This document shows, in pieces, positions 1 to 11,873 of a stretch of 64,000 nt of DNA. The notes under the pieces were generated by a model. That model searched no databases and was not told the DNA's origin. It was given only the letters and a program-made list of their open reading frames with translations. Each line of letters starts with the position of its first letter. Within the stretch, counting starts at the first letter, position 1. This DNA comes from Plotosus lineatus (Eukaryota; Chordata; Actinopteri; Siluriformes; Plotosidae): NCBI GenBank assembly GCA_024760905.1, contig CM045733.1:23572501-23636500 (forward strand), read 5' to 3'. The translations under genes and the position numbers were made by a program.

Positions 1-39
1 GTATATATATAATATATATATATAATGCGTATCTATGTA

Positions 40-1442
40 CAGTTGTGTTCAAAATAATATCAGTCAGACATCACTGACCTGATCATTCACTGTTTTTGGT
101 AGAAGTGATATTTAAACATGGTCAATAATTTCCTAGCAGGTGTAACCGACCCAACAGTTATGACATGCATGCTGCGTAATTGACTCACTAATTGTTTAAA
201 ATAATAGCAGTGTGGAGTTCGTTGGTGAGGTGATTCATTCTTCGAAAAAACAGATGCCAATATAAAGCAAAGCAGAAAATGAGATGCTGTTCAGCAAAAT
301 AATTGCACATACTTTAAAATGGAAACTAATACTTGAAAGACCTGGAAAAAAAGCAAAGAACTACCATTCGGATGGATGGAAGAAGAGCCAAAATGGCAAG
401 GACTCAAACCAACAATCAGCTTCAGGGAGATCAAAGGAGACCTAAAGTTACCTGTGAGTCCTGTTGCAATTGGAAGATGCCTTTGTAGAACCCAGGTGGC
501 TATTGGCAAGAAGCCCCCGCAAAGTCCCACAGTTGAAAAAAGACATGCTGAAGAGTTTAGAATTTTCCAAAGAGCACATTCACTGGCCTAGGGAGAAATG
601 GCACAACATTTTGTGGACTGATGAAAGTAAGATTGCTCTTGTACTGGCCTCCCAGGATGACCCCCAAGCACCGAATCTAAGCCACAGTACACCGTGAAGA
701 CAGTGAAACATGGTGGCGCTAGCATCATGATACGAAGATGTTCCTCATATTACGGTGCTAGGCCTGTTTATTGCATACCAGGGATCAGTCTGAATACATC
801 AGAATACTCGAAGAGGTTGTGCTGCCTTATGCTGAAGAGGAAATGCCCCTGAAGTGGGTGTTCCAACAGGACAACAACCCCAAACACACCAACAAAAGGG
901 CAACATCTTGGTTCCAGACCAACAAGATTGACATTATGGCGCGGCAGCCCAAAGCCCAAACCTTAATCCAATAGAAAACTTTTGGGGTGACATCAAAAAT
1001 GCAATTTCTGAGGCAAAAACTAAGAAATACAGGAGAACTGTGGAATGTAGTCCACTCATCCTGGTGCCAGATGTTGGTTGAGTCCATGCAACACAGATGT
1101 GCAGCAGTTCTCAGAAATAGTGTTTATCCAACTAAATTTTAGTTCAGTGATTCAAAGGAAGTAAAATCTTACATTGTTCAGTTTATTCAGTGAATGTTTG
1201 AGTTTGTAAAGAAGGAAGCAGACTCTTTTTTTTTTTTTTTTTTTTAACAGACTACTATTCACGTTTCTTCAATTTCTTTCAAGGAATAACGCAAATTAGA
1301 TATATGTTTCTTCATGTTTTGATTTGAAATAGAATGTGTAGTGTTCCCAATGCATTTGTGTGTACGGAAATAAAAGTTATAGTCAGGATTTTGAGCTTTA
1401 TTCACTTTTTTAAACACAGTGCTAATATTTTGAACACAACTG
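40..1442 (+). mobile_element. Tc1-like DNA transposon, both ends present, transposase decayed
   Basis: The ends are CAGTTGTGTTCAAAATA and its reverse complement, flanked by TA at 38-39 and 1443-1444. The interior (about 376-1115) carries transposase pieces in different frames: WTDESK, QQDNNPKHT and NPIENFWGDIK. These are the three catalytic blocks of a Tc1 DD34E enzyme. Frameshifts and a late poly-T run show it is dead. It lies in the large1 intron. Confidence 0.85.
376..1115 (+). pseudogene. decayed Tc1-like transposase
   Basis: The reading frame changes several times. Readable pieces are HIHWPREKWHNILWTDESK, then the QQDN block, then NLNPIENFWGD in another frame. Family knowledge assigns the Asp/Asp/Glu to these blocks. 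The N-terminal paired-like domain is only partly readable. Confidence 0.75.
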
Positions 1443-1770
1443 TATGCAAAACCTTTGGAAAAATCAGTCATTGCTGTATGGCTACAATGTGCGCGGTAGA
1501 AAATTAGCATTCTGAAATCTGAAGGCCAGAAATCAAAACAAAATTGAGATTCTCTTCTCATATCCTCATGGCCCCACAAGGCGTAAAGCAGTTATGTAGA
1601 CCTTTGTTTTCCCTCCTGTGAAAGAACAGTGAGGATGAGTAAGTTATCCATCCTCCCCATTCCACTTTGTCCCACTGAGCTCATGTATTTAAGTCAACTG
1701 ATTCAATATAAGGAAAGAAAAAAATTCATAGGATGCCATGAGAGGTGGGATGATGGAGTGACTTGCGTTT

Positions 1771-1827
<57 letters not shown>

Positions 1828-2464
1828 CTCTCATTATGTTGTGAGATGACAGATGCCTCTGTGGGTGAGGAACACAGATGGGTCTTTCATATGACTGTGT
1901 GCTCATTCTGGGTCATTGTCTTCTCTTATAGAAAGAACAGTTATAGAAAGCAGTTTCTCTTTATAATGAGCGACTATGTATAAGATGCATTGAGATTATG
2001 TATGGAACGATCATAGGAGTTGGTAAAAGCTTCTGCTGCTGCATGAGTTCCTGTGAAGAAGATGTGGCGTTCACTGGTATCATGTGAGAAAACACTCTGT
2101 AAGGCTTCAAATTAGAGAAGGTCTCATGATTTCTAGCATGTATTATATGTTCATATGAGAAAGAAGTTACACTCAGGTCTCTGCAGTATTCAAATGTTTA
2201 TTCCTCGAGTCATCATGCTCGCATTTAATATCTAAAGGTATTGTAGATATTGTTGTTGTCATTTTAGCTCCCGCCCCTCAGGGGATATAGGAATGGGCTC
2301 CTTCCCTCTGTCTGTCCATCACACTTTAGTGCTGAAGCCGGGGCTTTTCAAACTTGGTAAGCTGGTTCACTACTATGCATACTAGGATGAGTTTGTGTAT
2401 CAGTGACCTTGACCTACTTTTCAAGGTCGCAGACGGAAAAATGTATATTCGGTTTCTCGACATT
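1443..2464. other. large1 intron, no gene seen
   Basis: Apart from a (TC)n microsatellite at about 1776-1824, I recognise nothing here. There is no convincing exon with splice sites. Confidence 0.5.
1776..1824. repeat. (TC)n microsatellite
   Basis: About 24 uninterrupted CT units. Reading frames across it are repeat artefacts. Confidence 0.95.
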
Positions 2465-2638
2465 TTACATTTACAGCATATGGCAGACGCTCTTATCCAG
2501 AGCGAATTACAATTCTCATTTTTGTGCAGTTGAGGGTTAAGGGCCTTGCTCAAGGACCCAACAGTGCTGACAGTGGCGATTGAACTGCTGACTTTCGGAT
2601 CAGTAACCCATTTCCTTACCACTATGCCACTGCTGCCA
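2465..2638 (-). mobile_element. tRNA-derived SINE (tail CTGGATAAGAGCGTCTGCC)
   Basis: On the minus strand it starts GGCAGCAGTGGCATAGTGGT (tRNA-like box A) with a degenerate box B. It ends with the CTCTGGATAAGAGCGTCTGC tail that is widespread in fish. A 40-base piece of the same tail recurs near 6433-6470. Confidence 0.65.
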
Positions 2639-2703
2639 TATTTACTTGCCGCACACTGACGCTGGGGCTTTCAATTTTGCTATGCTAGTTCTATATTGGA
2701 ATA

Positions 2704-3147
2704 CAGGGATCCCTCACTTTCCGCGGGTAATTGGGCCGGAGATCCCACTGAATTCCACGAAGTAGGATCCCCCAACCCCCCCTGACTAATGTATACGTAC
2801 ATGTAGATGTGTATATAATATTAGTAAATACATATTCAATGCTACAAATGCTTATAATAATAATTAAACATTCAAAAATAATGCATAAGATGTAAATAAA
2901 TTATAAATACACACAGGCATGCATGCAGATGTGCCCCTCACATAATGTAAGTAGTTTTGATGAGAGGTTTTGGGTTGTTGTTTTTTGTGTTTGTTTGGGT
3001 TTTTTGCATAATTGGCCTTGTTCCTTAACTTTTTCCCCTATTCTTCCTTAATTTCCTTATTTTTTAATTCGATAAATATTAAAAATAAAAAAAACGCGAT
3101 GCACTGAAGCCTCATGAATTGAAGCGTGAAGTAGCGAGGGATCACTG
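2704..3147 (-). mobile_element. R1 TIR element copy
   Basis: The TIRs are CAGGGATCCCTC at 2704 and its degraded complement ending at 3147, with TA on both sides. The interior matches the other R1 copies (A-rich segment, ATTGTTATTATAAGCATTTA core, TATACGTA-rich 3' part). No coding capacity is seen. TA flanks and TIR style suggest a pogo/Tigger-type MITE (inference). Confidence 0.75.
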
Positions 3148-3162
3148 TACAGTTGGCCCTCT

Positions 3163-4308
3163 TCTTCTTCTTCTTCTTTTCCTTTCGGCTGTTCCCTTCA
3201 GGGGTCGCCACAGCAAATGATCTGCCTCCATCTCTCCCTATCCTCTGCATCTTCTACTCTTACTCCAACGACCTTCATGTCCGCCTTCACTGCATCCATA
3301 AATCTTCTCTTTGGTCTTCCTCTGGGCCTTTTGCCTGGTAGTTCCAACCTCAGCATCCTACGACCAATATACTCACTATCCCTCCTCTGTACATGTCCAA
3401 ACCATCTCAATCTAGCCTCTCTGACTTTGTCTCCAAAACATCTAACATGTGCTGTCCCTCTGATGTACTCATTTCTGATCCTATCCATCCTCGTTACTCC
3501 CAAAGAGAACCTCAACATTTTCATCTCTGCTACCTCCAGCTCTGCCTCCTGTCTTTTCCCCAGGGCCACTGTCTCTAAACCATACAACATCGCTGGCCTC
3601 ATCACCGTCTTGTACACTTTTCCCTTCATTCTTGCCGATACTCTCCTATCACACATCACACGGACACTTTTCTCCATCCATTCCAACCTGCCTGCACGCG
3701 CTTCTTCACCTCTTTTCCACACTCTCCATTGCTCTGGATTGTTGAGCCTAAGTACTTAAAATCCTCCACCTTCTTTATCTCTGCCCCCTGTAACCTCAAA
3801 GTTCCTCTTGGGTCCTTGTCGTTCACACACATGTATTCTGTCTTACTAAGACTAACCTTCAATCCCCTCCTTTCCAGGGCATACCTCCACCTCTCTAGAT
3901 TTTCCTCCACTTGGTCTCTGCTCTCACTACAGATCACAATGTCATCTGCAAACATCTTAGTCCATGGAGATTCTTGTCTAACCTCATCTGTTAGCCTGTC
4001 CATCACCATAGCAAACAAGAAGGGGCTGAGAGCTGACCCTTGATGTAGTCCCACCTCCACCTTGAACTCTTCTGTCACACCGACAGCACACCTCACCACT
4101 GTCTTACATCTATCATACATGTCCTGCACCACTCTAACATACTTCTCTGTCACTCCAGACTTCCTCATACAATACCACAGTTCTTCTCTCGGCACCCTGT
4201 CATATGCTTTCTCCAGATCCACAAAGGCACAATGCAGCTCCTTCTGACCTTCTCTGTACTTCTCTATTAACATCCTCAAAGCAAACACTGCATCTGTGGT
4301 GCTCTTTC
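3163..4308 (-). mobile_element. RTE-clade LINE, 5'-truncated
   Basis: On the minus strand it has reverse transcriptase blocks CAFVDLEKAYDRVP, VGLHQGSALSPFLF and MFADDIVIC (the YxDD-type site, here FADD). It ends with the tail GGGAACAGCCGAAAGGAAAA then CTTCTT-type repeats. The 10-bp TSD TTGGCCCTCT lies on both sides. A frame change near 3700 and 5' truncation make it inactive. Confidence 0.85.
3198..4288 (-). pseudogene. broken RTE reverse transcriptase (C-terminal half)
   Basis: Two overlapping frames, 4288-3656 and 3722-3198, together cover the palm, thumb and C-terminal zone. The C-terminal part carries RLRWFGHVQRRDSEYIGRRM and a PGKRPRGRPKRRF basic patch, typical of RTE ORF2. The frame break shows it is not functional. 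Confidence 0.8.
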
Positions 4309-4618
4309 TTGGCCCTCTACTTACGAAATTAATCCGATCCAGAGCCTTTTTCGTAACCTGGAGTTTTACATGTAAAACACGTGATTCGTTCCAAGACTTG
4401 CAAGACTACCCCATAAACCCTTTAAAAATTATAAAAGTACACCAATTTTGTATGAAATATGTGTTAAAAGTAAAAGAAAATTATTTACCTTTTTTTAAAT
4501 CTCTCAAACCACCCATGCGACGCTTTAAAGTCCGGGGGTTGCTAATCTGAAGAAACCCCACCCTCCTTCACGAGGTCCTTAAATATGGCGGTTGCTTTTT
4601 CTGAAATAATCGCCTTCG

Positions 4619-4819
4619 TCACCGCATCTCCACTTTTAATGCCTCCTTCTGCTTCAATATCGTCCCGATTGTAGAGGGGTTTCGGCCATACTCCTTTGCG
4701 ATTTCGCTCAACCGCATCCCACTTTTGTATTTTTTTATCAGCTCCTGCTTCACTTCGATCGATAACGGAGCCCGCTTCTTCTTTTCGGTGTCACCGGGAA
4801 TCAATTTCTTGGGGTCCAT
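4619..4819 (-). pseudogene. N-terminal fragment of pogo/Tigger-type transposase (CENP-B-like HTH)
   Basis: About 67 residues starting MDPKKLIPGDTEKKKRAPLS and continuing through a helix-turn-helix of the form IAKEYGRNPSTIGTILKQKE. This is the N-terminal psq/CENP-B DNA-binding style of the Tigger/jerky group. The DDE catalytic domain is absent, so this is a non-autonomous derivative. Confidence 0.65.
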
Positions 4820-5140
4820 GATGGAATGCTGCAATGATCAATCTCAAAAAAACTCAAGAGCCAACAGTCCTGTTCAACTCTCCTTCACACGTGTGACAAA
4901 CAGGAAGTATGGGTACAGAAATGGGTACAGTTCAGCTCCCTCCTGGCCATTGGGAGGCCAGCGGGGCACGCTGTTGGGAGACAGTCAATGAGAGAGCAAC
5001 TCGGGCATTGTTTGAATGTTTGACTGGCGCTTCTCATAAGAAGAGGTTGTTTCGTATACAGAGGACGAAAATTTAGGAAAATGTTTTTCTTGACCTGGAT
5101 TTTTTGTATTGAGAGGTTTTCGTAAGTAGAGGGCTGACTC

Positions 5141-5796
5141 TATAATGAAACGGTACTTTGGTGTGTTTGTACCCATGTGGTCTATTTTTTGTTGTTAAAT
5201 TTGGGAAGAAAGTCTTGAGATGCCACAAAAGAAATGAGTAAATAATTTCCAAGAGTTCCTTTCTGTAGCACTGTGGTACACATAGCAGACCTGATTCACC
5301 TTGGAGATAGAGAAAGCACCATATGAGTCCTGTTAACCCCCTGCATGATAAAAAAGTGATTGGGAACACCAGTTCATATCACTGTGTGTCAGTGCAAACA
5401 ATTCCTAAGCATTATCTAACCTTGCTCTACATAATGACACTACTGTCAGGTCTGAGTTGAAAGCATCAACCATATGACTTCAGTCACATTAATGTGGATT
5501 TGTTTAAGCTGGAACTGATTCAGCTGGATTTATCTTTGGATTTGTCATGAGTGGAGAAATATTTGAGACGATTTAGAGTAGTCCTTGCAGCATCATTGAC
5601 TTATCAACAGGAACAGAGCTCCCGGGTGACTGAATGCTGCATTCGATGTGAAGTAACAAAATCTACTTCACCTACAGTTAGTAAAAACGATGCTAGTATG
5701 ACCTTTCTCTGGACAGCTGAGTCACTGTGTATCTTCCAACGACAGCTGAAAATGTACCTTCTTTTAGCATTACGTAGATTAGCACTATGCTGTATA

Positions 5797-5843
<47 letters not shown>

Positions 5844-5914
5844 CACAACATCTACCGACTGAGTTTATCTGACGGTATACTTAGCCTGTGTTCTGACAAA
5901 CCAGTATAAGAATA
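5141..5914. other. large1 intron, no gene seen
   Basis: Unique-looking sequence ending in a (CA)n run at about 5800-5841. I see no exon or element that I can name. Confidence 0.45.
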
Positions 5915-6394
5915 CAGAGATCCCTCGCTACTTCGCGCTTCAATTCATGCGGCTTCAGTGCATTGCGTTTTTTTTTTTAATTCATTGAATTAAAAAATAA
6001 GGAAATTAAGGAAGAATAGGGGGAAAAGTTAAAGAAAACGCCACAAAATAAGACCAATATGCAAAAAAAACCCTAAACAAACACAAAACAAAAAAATAAC
6101 CCAAAACCTCCCATCAAAACTACTTACATTTTTGTGAGGTGCACATCTGAGTGCATGCGCGCGTCTGTGTGTATGTATATTTTATTTACATCTTATGCAT
6201 TATTTTTTGAATGTTTAATTGTTATTATAAGCATTTATACCATTGAATATGTATTTATTGATATTATACACATATACATGTACGTATACGTCAGTCGGGG
6301 GAGGGGAGTTGGGGGGGTTCATGCTACTTCACGGAATTCGGTGGTCGCAGGCGGATCTCAGTCCCAATTAACCGCGGAACGTGAGGGATCCATG
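5915..6394 (+). mobile_element. R1 TIR element copy, near full length
   Basis: A 480-bp copy with ends CAGAGATCCCTCGC and GAGGGATCCATG, flanked by TA. It is the best single template for the family in this window together with 9468-9944. Confidence 0.75.
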
Positions 6395-6795
6395 TATATT
6401 CACTGATAGAGACTTTAAAGCACTTCTGTAAGTTGTTCTGGATAAGAGCGTCGGCTATGAATGTCAATGCAAAAATTTATTTTTTTTATATAGTTGAAAT
6501 TAGTCATCAAAACTATTAGCTCCCTTGCTATTTACAGAATGACATAAAATTTGCATGGTCACTTTATTTGAGCAGTATAAACACCACTTCTGTATTTTGA
6601 AATGAGTTTTTAGTATCAGAAGGTAATCATCAGCATCCAAGCTATCACTAACACCTAGCAGGCCAACTTTTTGCTAACTGTTGTCCGGTGATGGGCTTGT
6701 TGCTGTTTTGTAGTTTCAGTCCTAAATGTTGCCTGATTTTGAAGGTCACTGTAAGAAGAACAGAGCCAGTATCTACTCAGGCAGATAACAATAAA

Positions 6796-7125
6796 GTTCA
6801 TTCATTCATTTTCTGAACCATTTAATCCTAATTTGGGTCGCGGGGCGAGAATTCTGGGCAAGGGCAGAGTACACTCTGGACAGCTCGCCAGGCCATCGAA
6901 GTGCAGAAACACGCTGACGGCTGTGCAGCCTACTCTTGTCAAGTCAGCAATGGTTCTTTTGCATGCCTCACGCCATAGACAGTGAGAGACATGGCCAGTG
7001 TTTGATAACTCAGTACTCAGTTAGCTGCACTGGGGGGGACAGTGACAACCTGTTGATAGTGGGGCTTGAACCCTCAACCTTAGGATCAGTAATCCAGCAC
7101 CTTACCACCAGGCCTCCACTGCCCT
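6796..7125 (-). mobile_element. SINE-1, L2-type tail
   Basis: On the minus strand it has a tRNA-like head, the shared body (…AAAGAACCATTGCTGACTT) and the tail ending CATTTTCTGAATG-type repeats. A 12-bp TSD, GATAACAATAAA, lies at 6784-6795 and 7126-7137. Confidence 0.85.
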
Positions 7126-7463
7126 GATAACAATAAAATAAAAGTGAAATGAGTTGTCAGGGTTTTTTTTTTTTTAATAATTTGCCAGAAAGTCATTCAA
7201 ATATGCAATGTTTGTAAACATGATTGATGATACTTGGGTTATTTTATTCAAACAGCCATGACACCACTCTTTTAAGATATAGAGGCTGTTTGAGGTTTAT
7301 TTTTTGTTGTTGTTGTTTTAAAAAGAAAACAAACGAGATGGTTTTCTTGAGGCATCCATGTTTTTTTCCCCACTTACGAAGAATTACATTATTAAAAAAA
7401 TCACAAATTACCTGTCAGACTGAATGTGGAATAAAGCTTTATATCATTTATATCATCCATCTT

Positions 7464-8226
7464 CATTAATTCGGGACCTCCAATTCTCATTGGAGCCGAG
7501 TGCGAAGCGGCCGGGATGAGAATGAGCTCCTGCAATTCCGAGGCCATGGTACTCAGCCGAAAAAGGGTGGAATGCACTCTCCTGGTCTGGAATGAGGTCC
7601 TGCCCCAAGTGGAGGAGTTCAGGTATCTCGGGGTCTTTTTCACTGGTGAGGGAAGTATTAGAGCCGAAGATTAACAGGCAGATCGCTGCAGCCTCCGCTG
7701 TAAATCAGAGCTTCTACAGGTCCGTCGTGGTGAAGACGGAGCTGTGCTGCAAGGCAAAGCTCTCAATTTACCAGTCAATCAACATTCCAAACCTCACCTA
7801 TAATCACGAACTTTGGGTAGTGACCAAAAGAACAAGATTGTAGTTATAAGCGTCTGAAATGAGCTTCGTTCGCCGGGGCGGGGTTCTCCCTGAAAGATAG
7901 GATGAGAAGCTCAGCCATCCGGGCGGGGCTCGGTAGTAGAGCCGCTGCTCCTCCGTGTTGAGAGGAGCTATTTGAGGTGGCTCGAGCATTTTGTTCTAAT
8001 GCCTGCTGAACGCCTCTCTGGTGTGGTGTTTCGGGCATGTCACAGGAAGAGACCCTGGGGTCAACCTAGAACACGCAGGAGGGATTAGATCTCTCGGCTG
8101 GTCTGGGAACACCTCGGTGTCCCCCTGGAAGAGCTGGAGGAAATGGCTGGGGAGAGGGACGTCTGAACCTCATTGCTTAGGCTGTGGCCCCCACGACCCG
8201 ATGATCATTGCCCAACCCAGAACGAA
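7464..8226 (+). mobile_element. Rex3-like RTE retrotransposon, 3' fragment
   Basis: Frames give SEAMVLSRKRVECTLL, VEEFRYLGVFF and ASAVNQSFYRSVVVKTEL, then LTYNHELWVVT: the post-RT region of Rex3. Later parts (GHVTGRD, PLEELEEMAGERDV) are frame-shifted. It is 5'-truncated and dead. Confidence 0.75.
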
Positions 8227-9026
8227 TTAGCCAGTGTTCCGTCTGAATTTTGGAAAGCAAACATAAAGTTGCGATGTCACAATCTATTTGTTGTCACTGT
8301 TCCATCCATATTTACAATTTAAATTCCACAGTAAAATTGAATTTAATTCACATTTAATGTGTCAGGTCTATAGCATTTGCATGTTTAGATTTTCTGGGAT
8401 CGCCTTTTTACGACTTTTTCTGCAATGGCGATTTTTTTTTTTTTTTTTTTTTTTTTACTAGCTTGATGTATTAACTTGGCCGTGCCAGTCTAAATGTTTT
8501 GGACCTGCCGCTGCTCATTAATGAGTTCCAGTGTGATTTTACAGTGCTTGAGCTTTTCTTATTGAGCATGGCACTTATCACTGGCTTTAACTTACCTGAT
8601 TTAGCATGTGAGACTCGGCCATCTGGCATGGTGCTGGTTTGGTCCTCCATCTGGCTGGCATTTCCTAATGGATATAATAAATAATTTTCATGATCATTTG
8701 TTCATGTATTATTTCAAATAATTGATAATCAATTGTGTGTGATGTTTAAACTTTTAAAAAGTATTTATTAGAATTATGAATTGCAAGTTTGTTTTTGTTC
8801 TAATACAATCCTAACCATAAACATAATCAGGGAAGATCTCTGTGCTGTTAACCTCATCACAGTGTCTTAAATGGAGATGTCCAATGAATTAATGTGCAGG
8901 TTGAAATGCTACTATATCCTGGCAATCTGCCAGAACACTCCAGAAAGCCACATGAATTGAAACTCTGAAAATGAAATCTATCTTTTGCGTGAGCTACGTG
9001 AAAGGTACGGCGCAATTCAGTAGGAA

Positions 9027-9028
<2 letters not shown>
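8227..9028. other. large1 intron, no gene seen
   Basis: AT-rich unique sequence with a poly-T run at about 8432-8456. Nothing recognisable. Confidence 0.45.
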
Positions 9029-9093
<65 letters not shown>

Positions 9094-9374
9094 AACCAGT
9101 GGCATAGTGGTTAGGGTACTATGCTCATGATCAGGAGGTTGTATGTCAAATCCCAGTTAGACCCCCACTGTACTAAGACCCCTGGGCAAGGTCTCAACCA
9201 CAAGTGTGCCTCTGTTCACCCAGCAGTATAAATGGGGACCAGTAAAAATATACTGGGAAGGTAACCTGTGATGGACTAGCGTCCCATCCAGGAGGAGTTG
9301 TACTCCTAGTCGCTTCACGCTACGGAAACCGGGGAAAAGCACCGGCCTGATGAGCCACTAGGCTCGGATGTAAA

Positions 9375-9451
<77 letters not shown>
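9029..9451 (+). mobile_element. SINE-2 copy sitting between two (TG)n arrays
   Basis: TG arrays at 9029-9091 and 9378-9451 bracket a tRNA-like SINE (9092-9377). Its head is GTGGCATAGTGGTTAGGGTA, its body contains CCCATCCAGGAGGAGTTGTA, and its tail ends GATGTAAAAAG. Either the SINE landed in a microsatellite or the array was copied as its TSD. Confidence 0.7.
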
Positions 9452-9452
<1 letters not shown>

Positions 9453-9467
9453 CCATAGTCCACAATA

Positions 9468-9944
9468 CAGGGATCCCTCGCTACTTTGCGCTTCAATTCA
9501 TGCTGCTTCAGTGCACCCTGGTTTTTTTTTGTTTTTTTTTAAATATTCATCGAATTAAAAAAAATAAGAAAATTAAACAAGAATAGGGGAAAAAGTTAAG
9601 GAAAATGCCACAAAACAAGGCCAATTATGCAACAACAAAAAAAACCTAAATAAACATAACAAAAATCAACCCAAAACCTCCCATCAAAACTACTTACAGT
9701 TTCATGTGAGGTGCGCATCTGAGTGTGTGTGTGTATTTATATTTTATTTACATCTTATGTATTATTTTTGAATGTTTAATTGTTATTATAAGCACTTATA
9801 GCACTGAATATGTATTTATTGATATTATATACACATATACACGTACGTATACGTCAGTCAGGGGGGGTTGATCCTACTTCGTGGAATTTGATGGGCGTGG
9901 TGGGATCTCAGTCCCAATTAACCGTGGAAAGTGAGGAATCCCTG
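9468..9944 (+). mobile_element. R1 TIR element copy, near full length
   Basis: The ends are CAGGGATCCCTCGCTACTTT and GTGAGGAATCCCTG with TA on both sides. It is 477 bp with no open reading frame of note. Confidence 0.78.
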
Positions 9945-10422
9945 TATTCGCATACTCGGTCCGAGTCAGTCATTACCTTTCACGTGACCTATATAATGTT
10001 CATGTAATTATTACTAGACATTTAGAATTGGCTTACGGATATTGGGCGAAAGCGATATTATGATAATCATTACATTTACATAGACAGGAACCTCCAGTAG
10101 GTCTAACACTGGGTCTAATTAGATAATTAGAAATTCAGCCTCATCAACTGGTTCGAGAATGCGTGTGTGTCTGAATACTCGCAACACACAAATGGTTCAT
10201 GAACAAATGTGTTCGCTCCGCCAGTCGTTTTATTCATCAGCTTCCAAAGCTGTCAAATTAACGGAGCGCTTCCTCGCTTAGCGCAGAGATTGTTCTGGGA
10301 TGGCTCTGAAATGTGAAGTATCCTGTCTTGTGTACGTGAATAAGAGTTCAATTCAAACTGCCGTTGTTACTTTCAAAGTCATCTTGGATTGAAAATAAAA
10401 CGAAAAAAAAAAAGATATAAAT

Positions 10423-10627
10423 CAGTGTTTCCCAATCTTTTTGAGCCAAGGCACACCTTTTACATTAGAAAAATCACGAGGCACACCACAGAACAAAAAT
10501 GATACTGCCCTCTAGCAGACCAGCACTGTTACTACACACTAAGTGAAATTGGTTAATCTTCCGCGGCACACCTAATGATTTCTTACGGCACACTGATGTG
10601 CCGCGGAACAGGGGTTGGGAAACACTG
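10423..10627. mobile_element. hAT-type MITE with 8-bp TSD
   Basis: The TIRs are CAGTGTTTCCCAATC and GGTTGGGAAACACTG. The target duplication ATATAAAT is exact (10415-10422, 10628-10635). The 205-bp length, TIR and 8-bp TSD fit a non-autonomous hAT (Charlie-like) element. Confidence 0.88.
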
Positions 10628-11183
10628 ATATAAATATTCATGCACTGCCTAAAAACCGAACCTGGGAAATGTTTGCAGGTGTAAAGTTTACAGAAACGTT
10701 CCGATGTAAAGTAGAAGAATAAGCGATGAAGTGCAAGTGTGCTTAGGGTCGACGACGGCGGTGGATATTCACACTTTATAATAACGGTACACTAAAGAAG
10801 TGAATATTTTAAGAACTTATAAATAGAATTATCCTTTGCGTGGAAAAATAAATAGCTTGCAAAGGCACTGTACGTAATATTATTCGTAAAGTACTCGATA
10901 AATTTATTTACTTTTTTGTACGGGAGATTTTGGGTTTATCTTCAGTTTGTAAGGAAACGGATGAATGAATAGTCGTGGAAAAAATTAAGAGTCCCCGTGA
11001 AAGTGGTCTCTTTTGACATAGCTGTACTTTTTTAGTTGTTGATGTAATGTTAAGTTAATATTTTAATTACATTTTCTTTCATTTACACAAACTGATTTAT
11101 TCACTGAATCTGGAGCTGAATATGGGAAACTGGGAACTAGGTAGGAATGCAAACTGGATCGCACAACAATCTGTTTCAGGGTA
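10628..11183. other. large1 intron, no gene seen
   Basis: AT-rich, apparently unique. No element recognised. Confidence 0.45.
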
Positions 11184-11711
<528 letters not shown>

Positions 11712-11873
11712 CCTCACATGCAATTTTGAATGGCCAATTCACTACTGGTAATTTTTTGATAGGTAAGCCGCTCAGAAGACTGTGGGTTGAAATCCTAATG
11801 AGGTCACAGCTGTCCATGACCAGGGCCAAGACATAAAAATTAACACACACACACACACACATACACACACACA

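Larger units (their letters stand above)
3150..5140 (-). mobile_element. pogo/Tigger-like element (F family), interrupted by a LINE
   Basis: The left TIR CAGTTGGCCCTCT begins at 3150. The right end (…TAAGTAGAGGGCTGACTC) stops at 5140, followed by TA. A LINE (3163-4308) split the left TIR; TTGGCCCTCT is duplicated at 3153-3162 and 4309-4318. The rest (4309-5140) carries a short transposase start on the minus strand. Confidence 0.75.
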
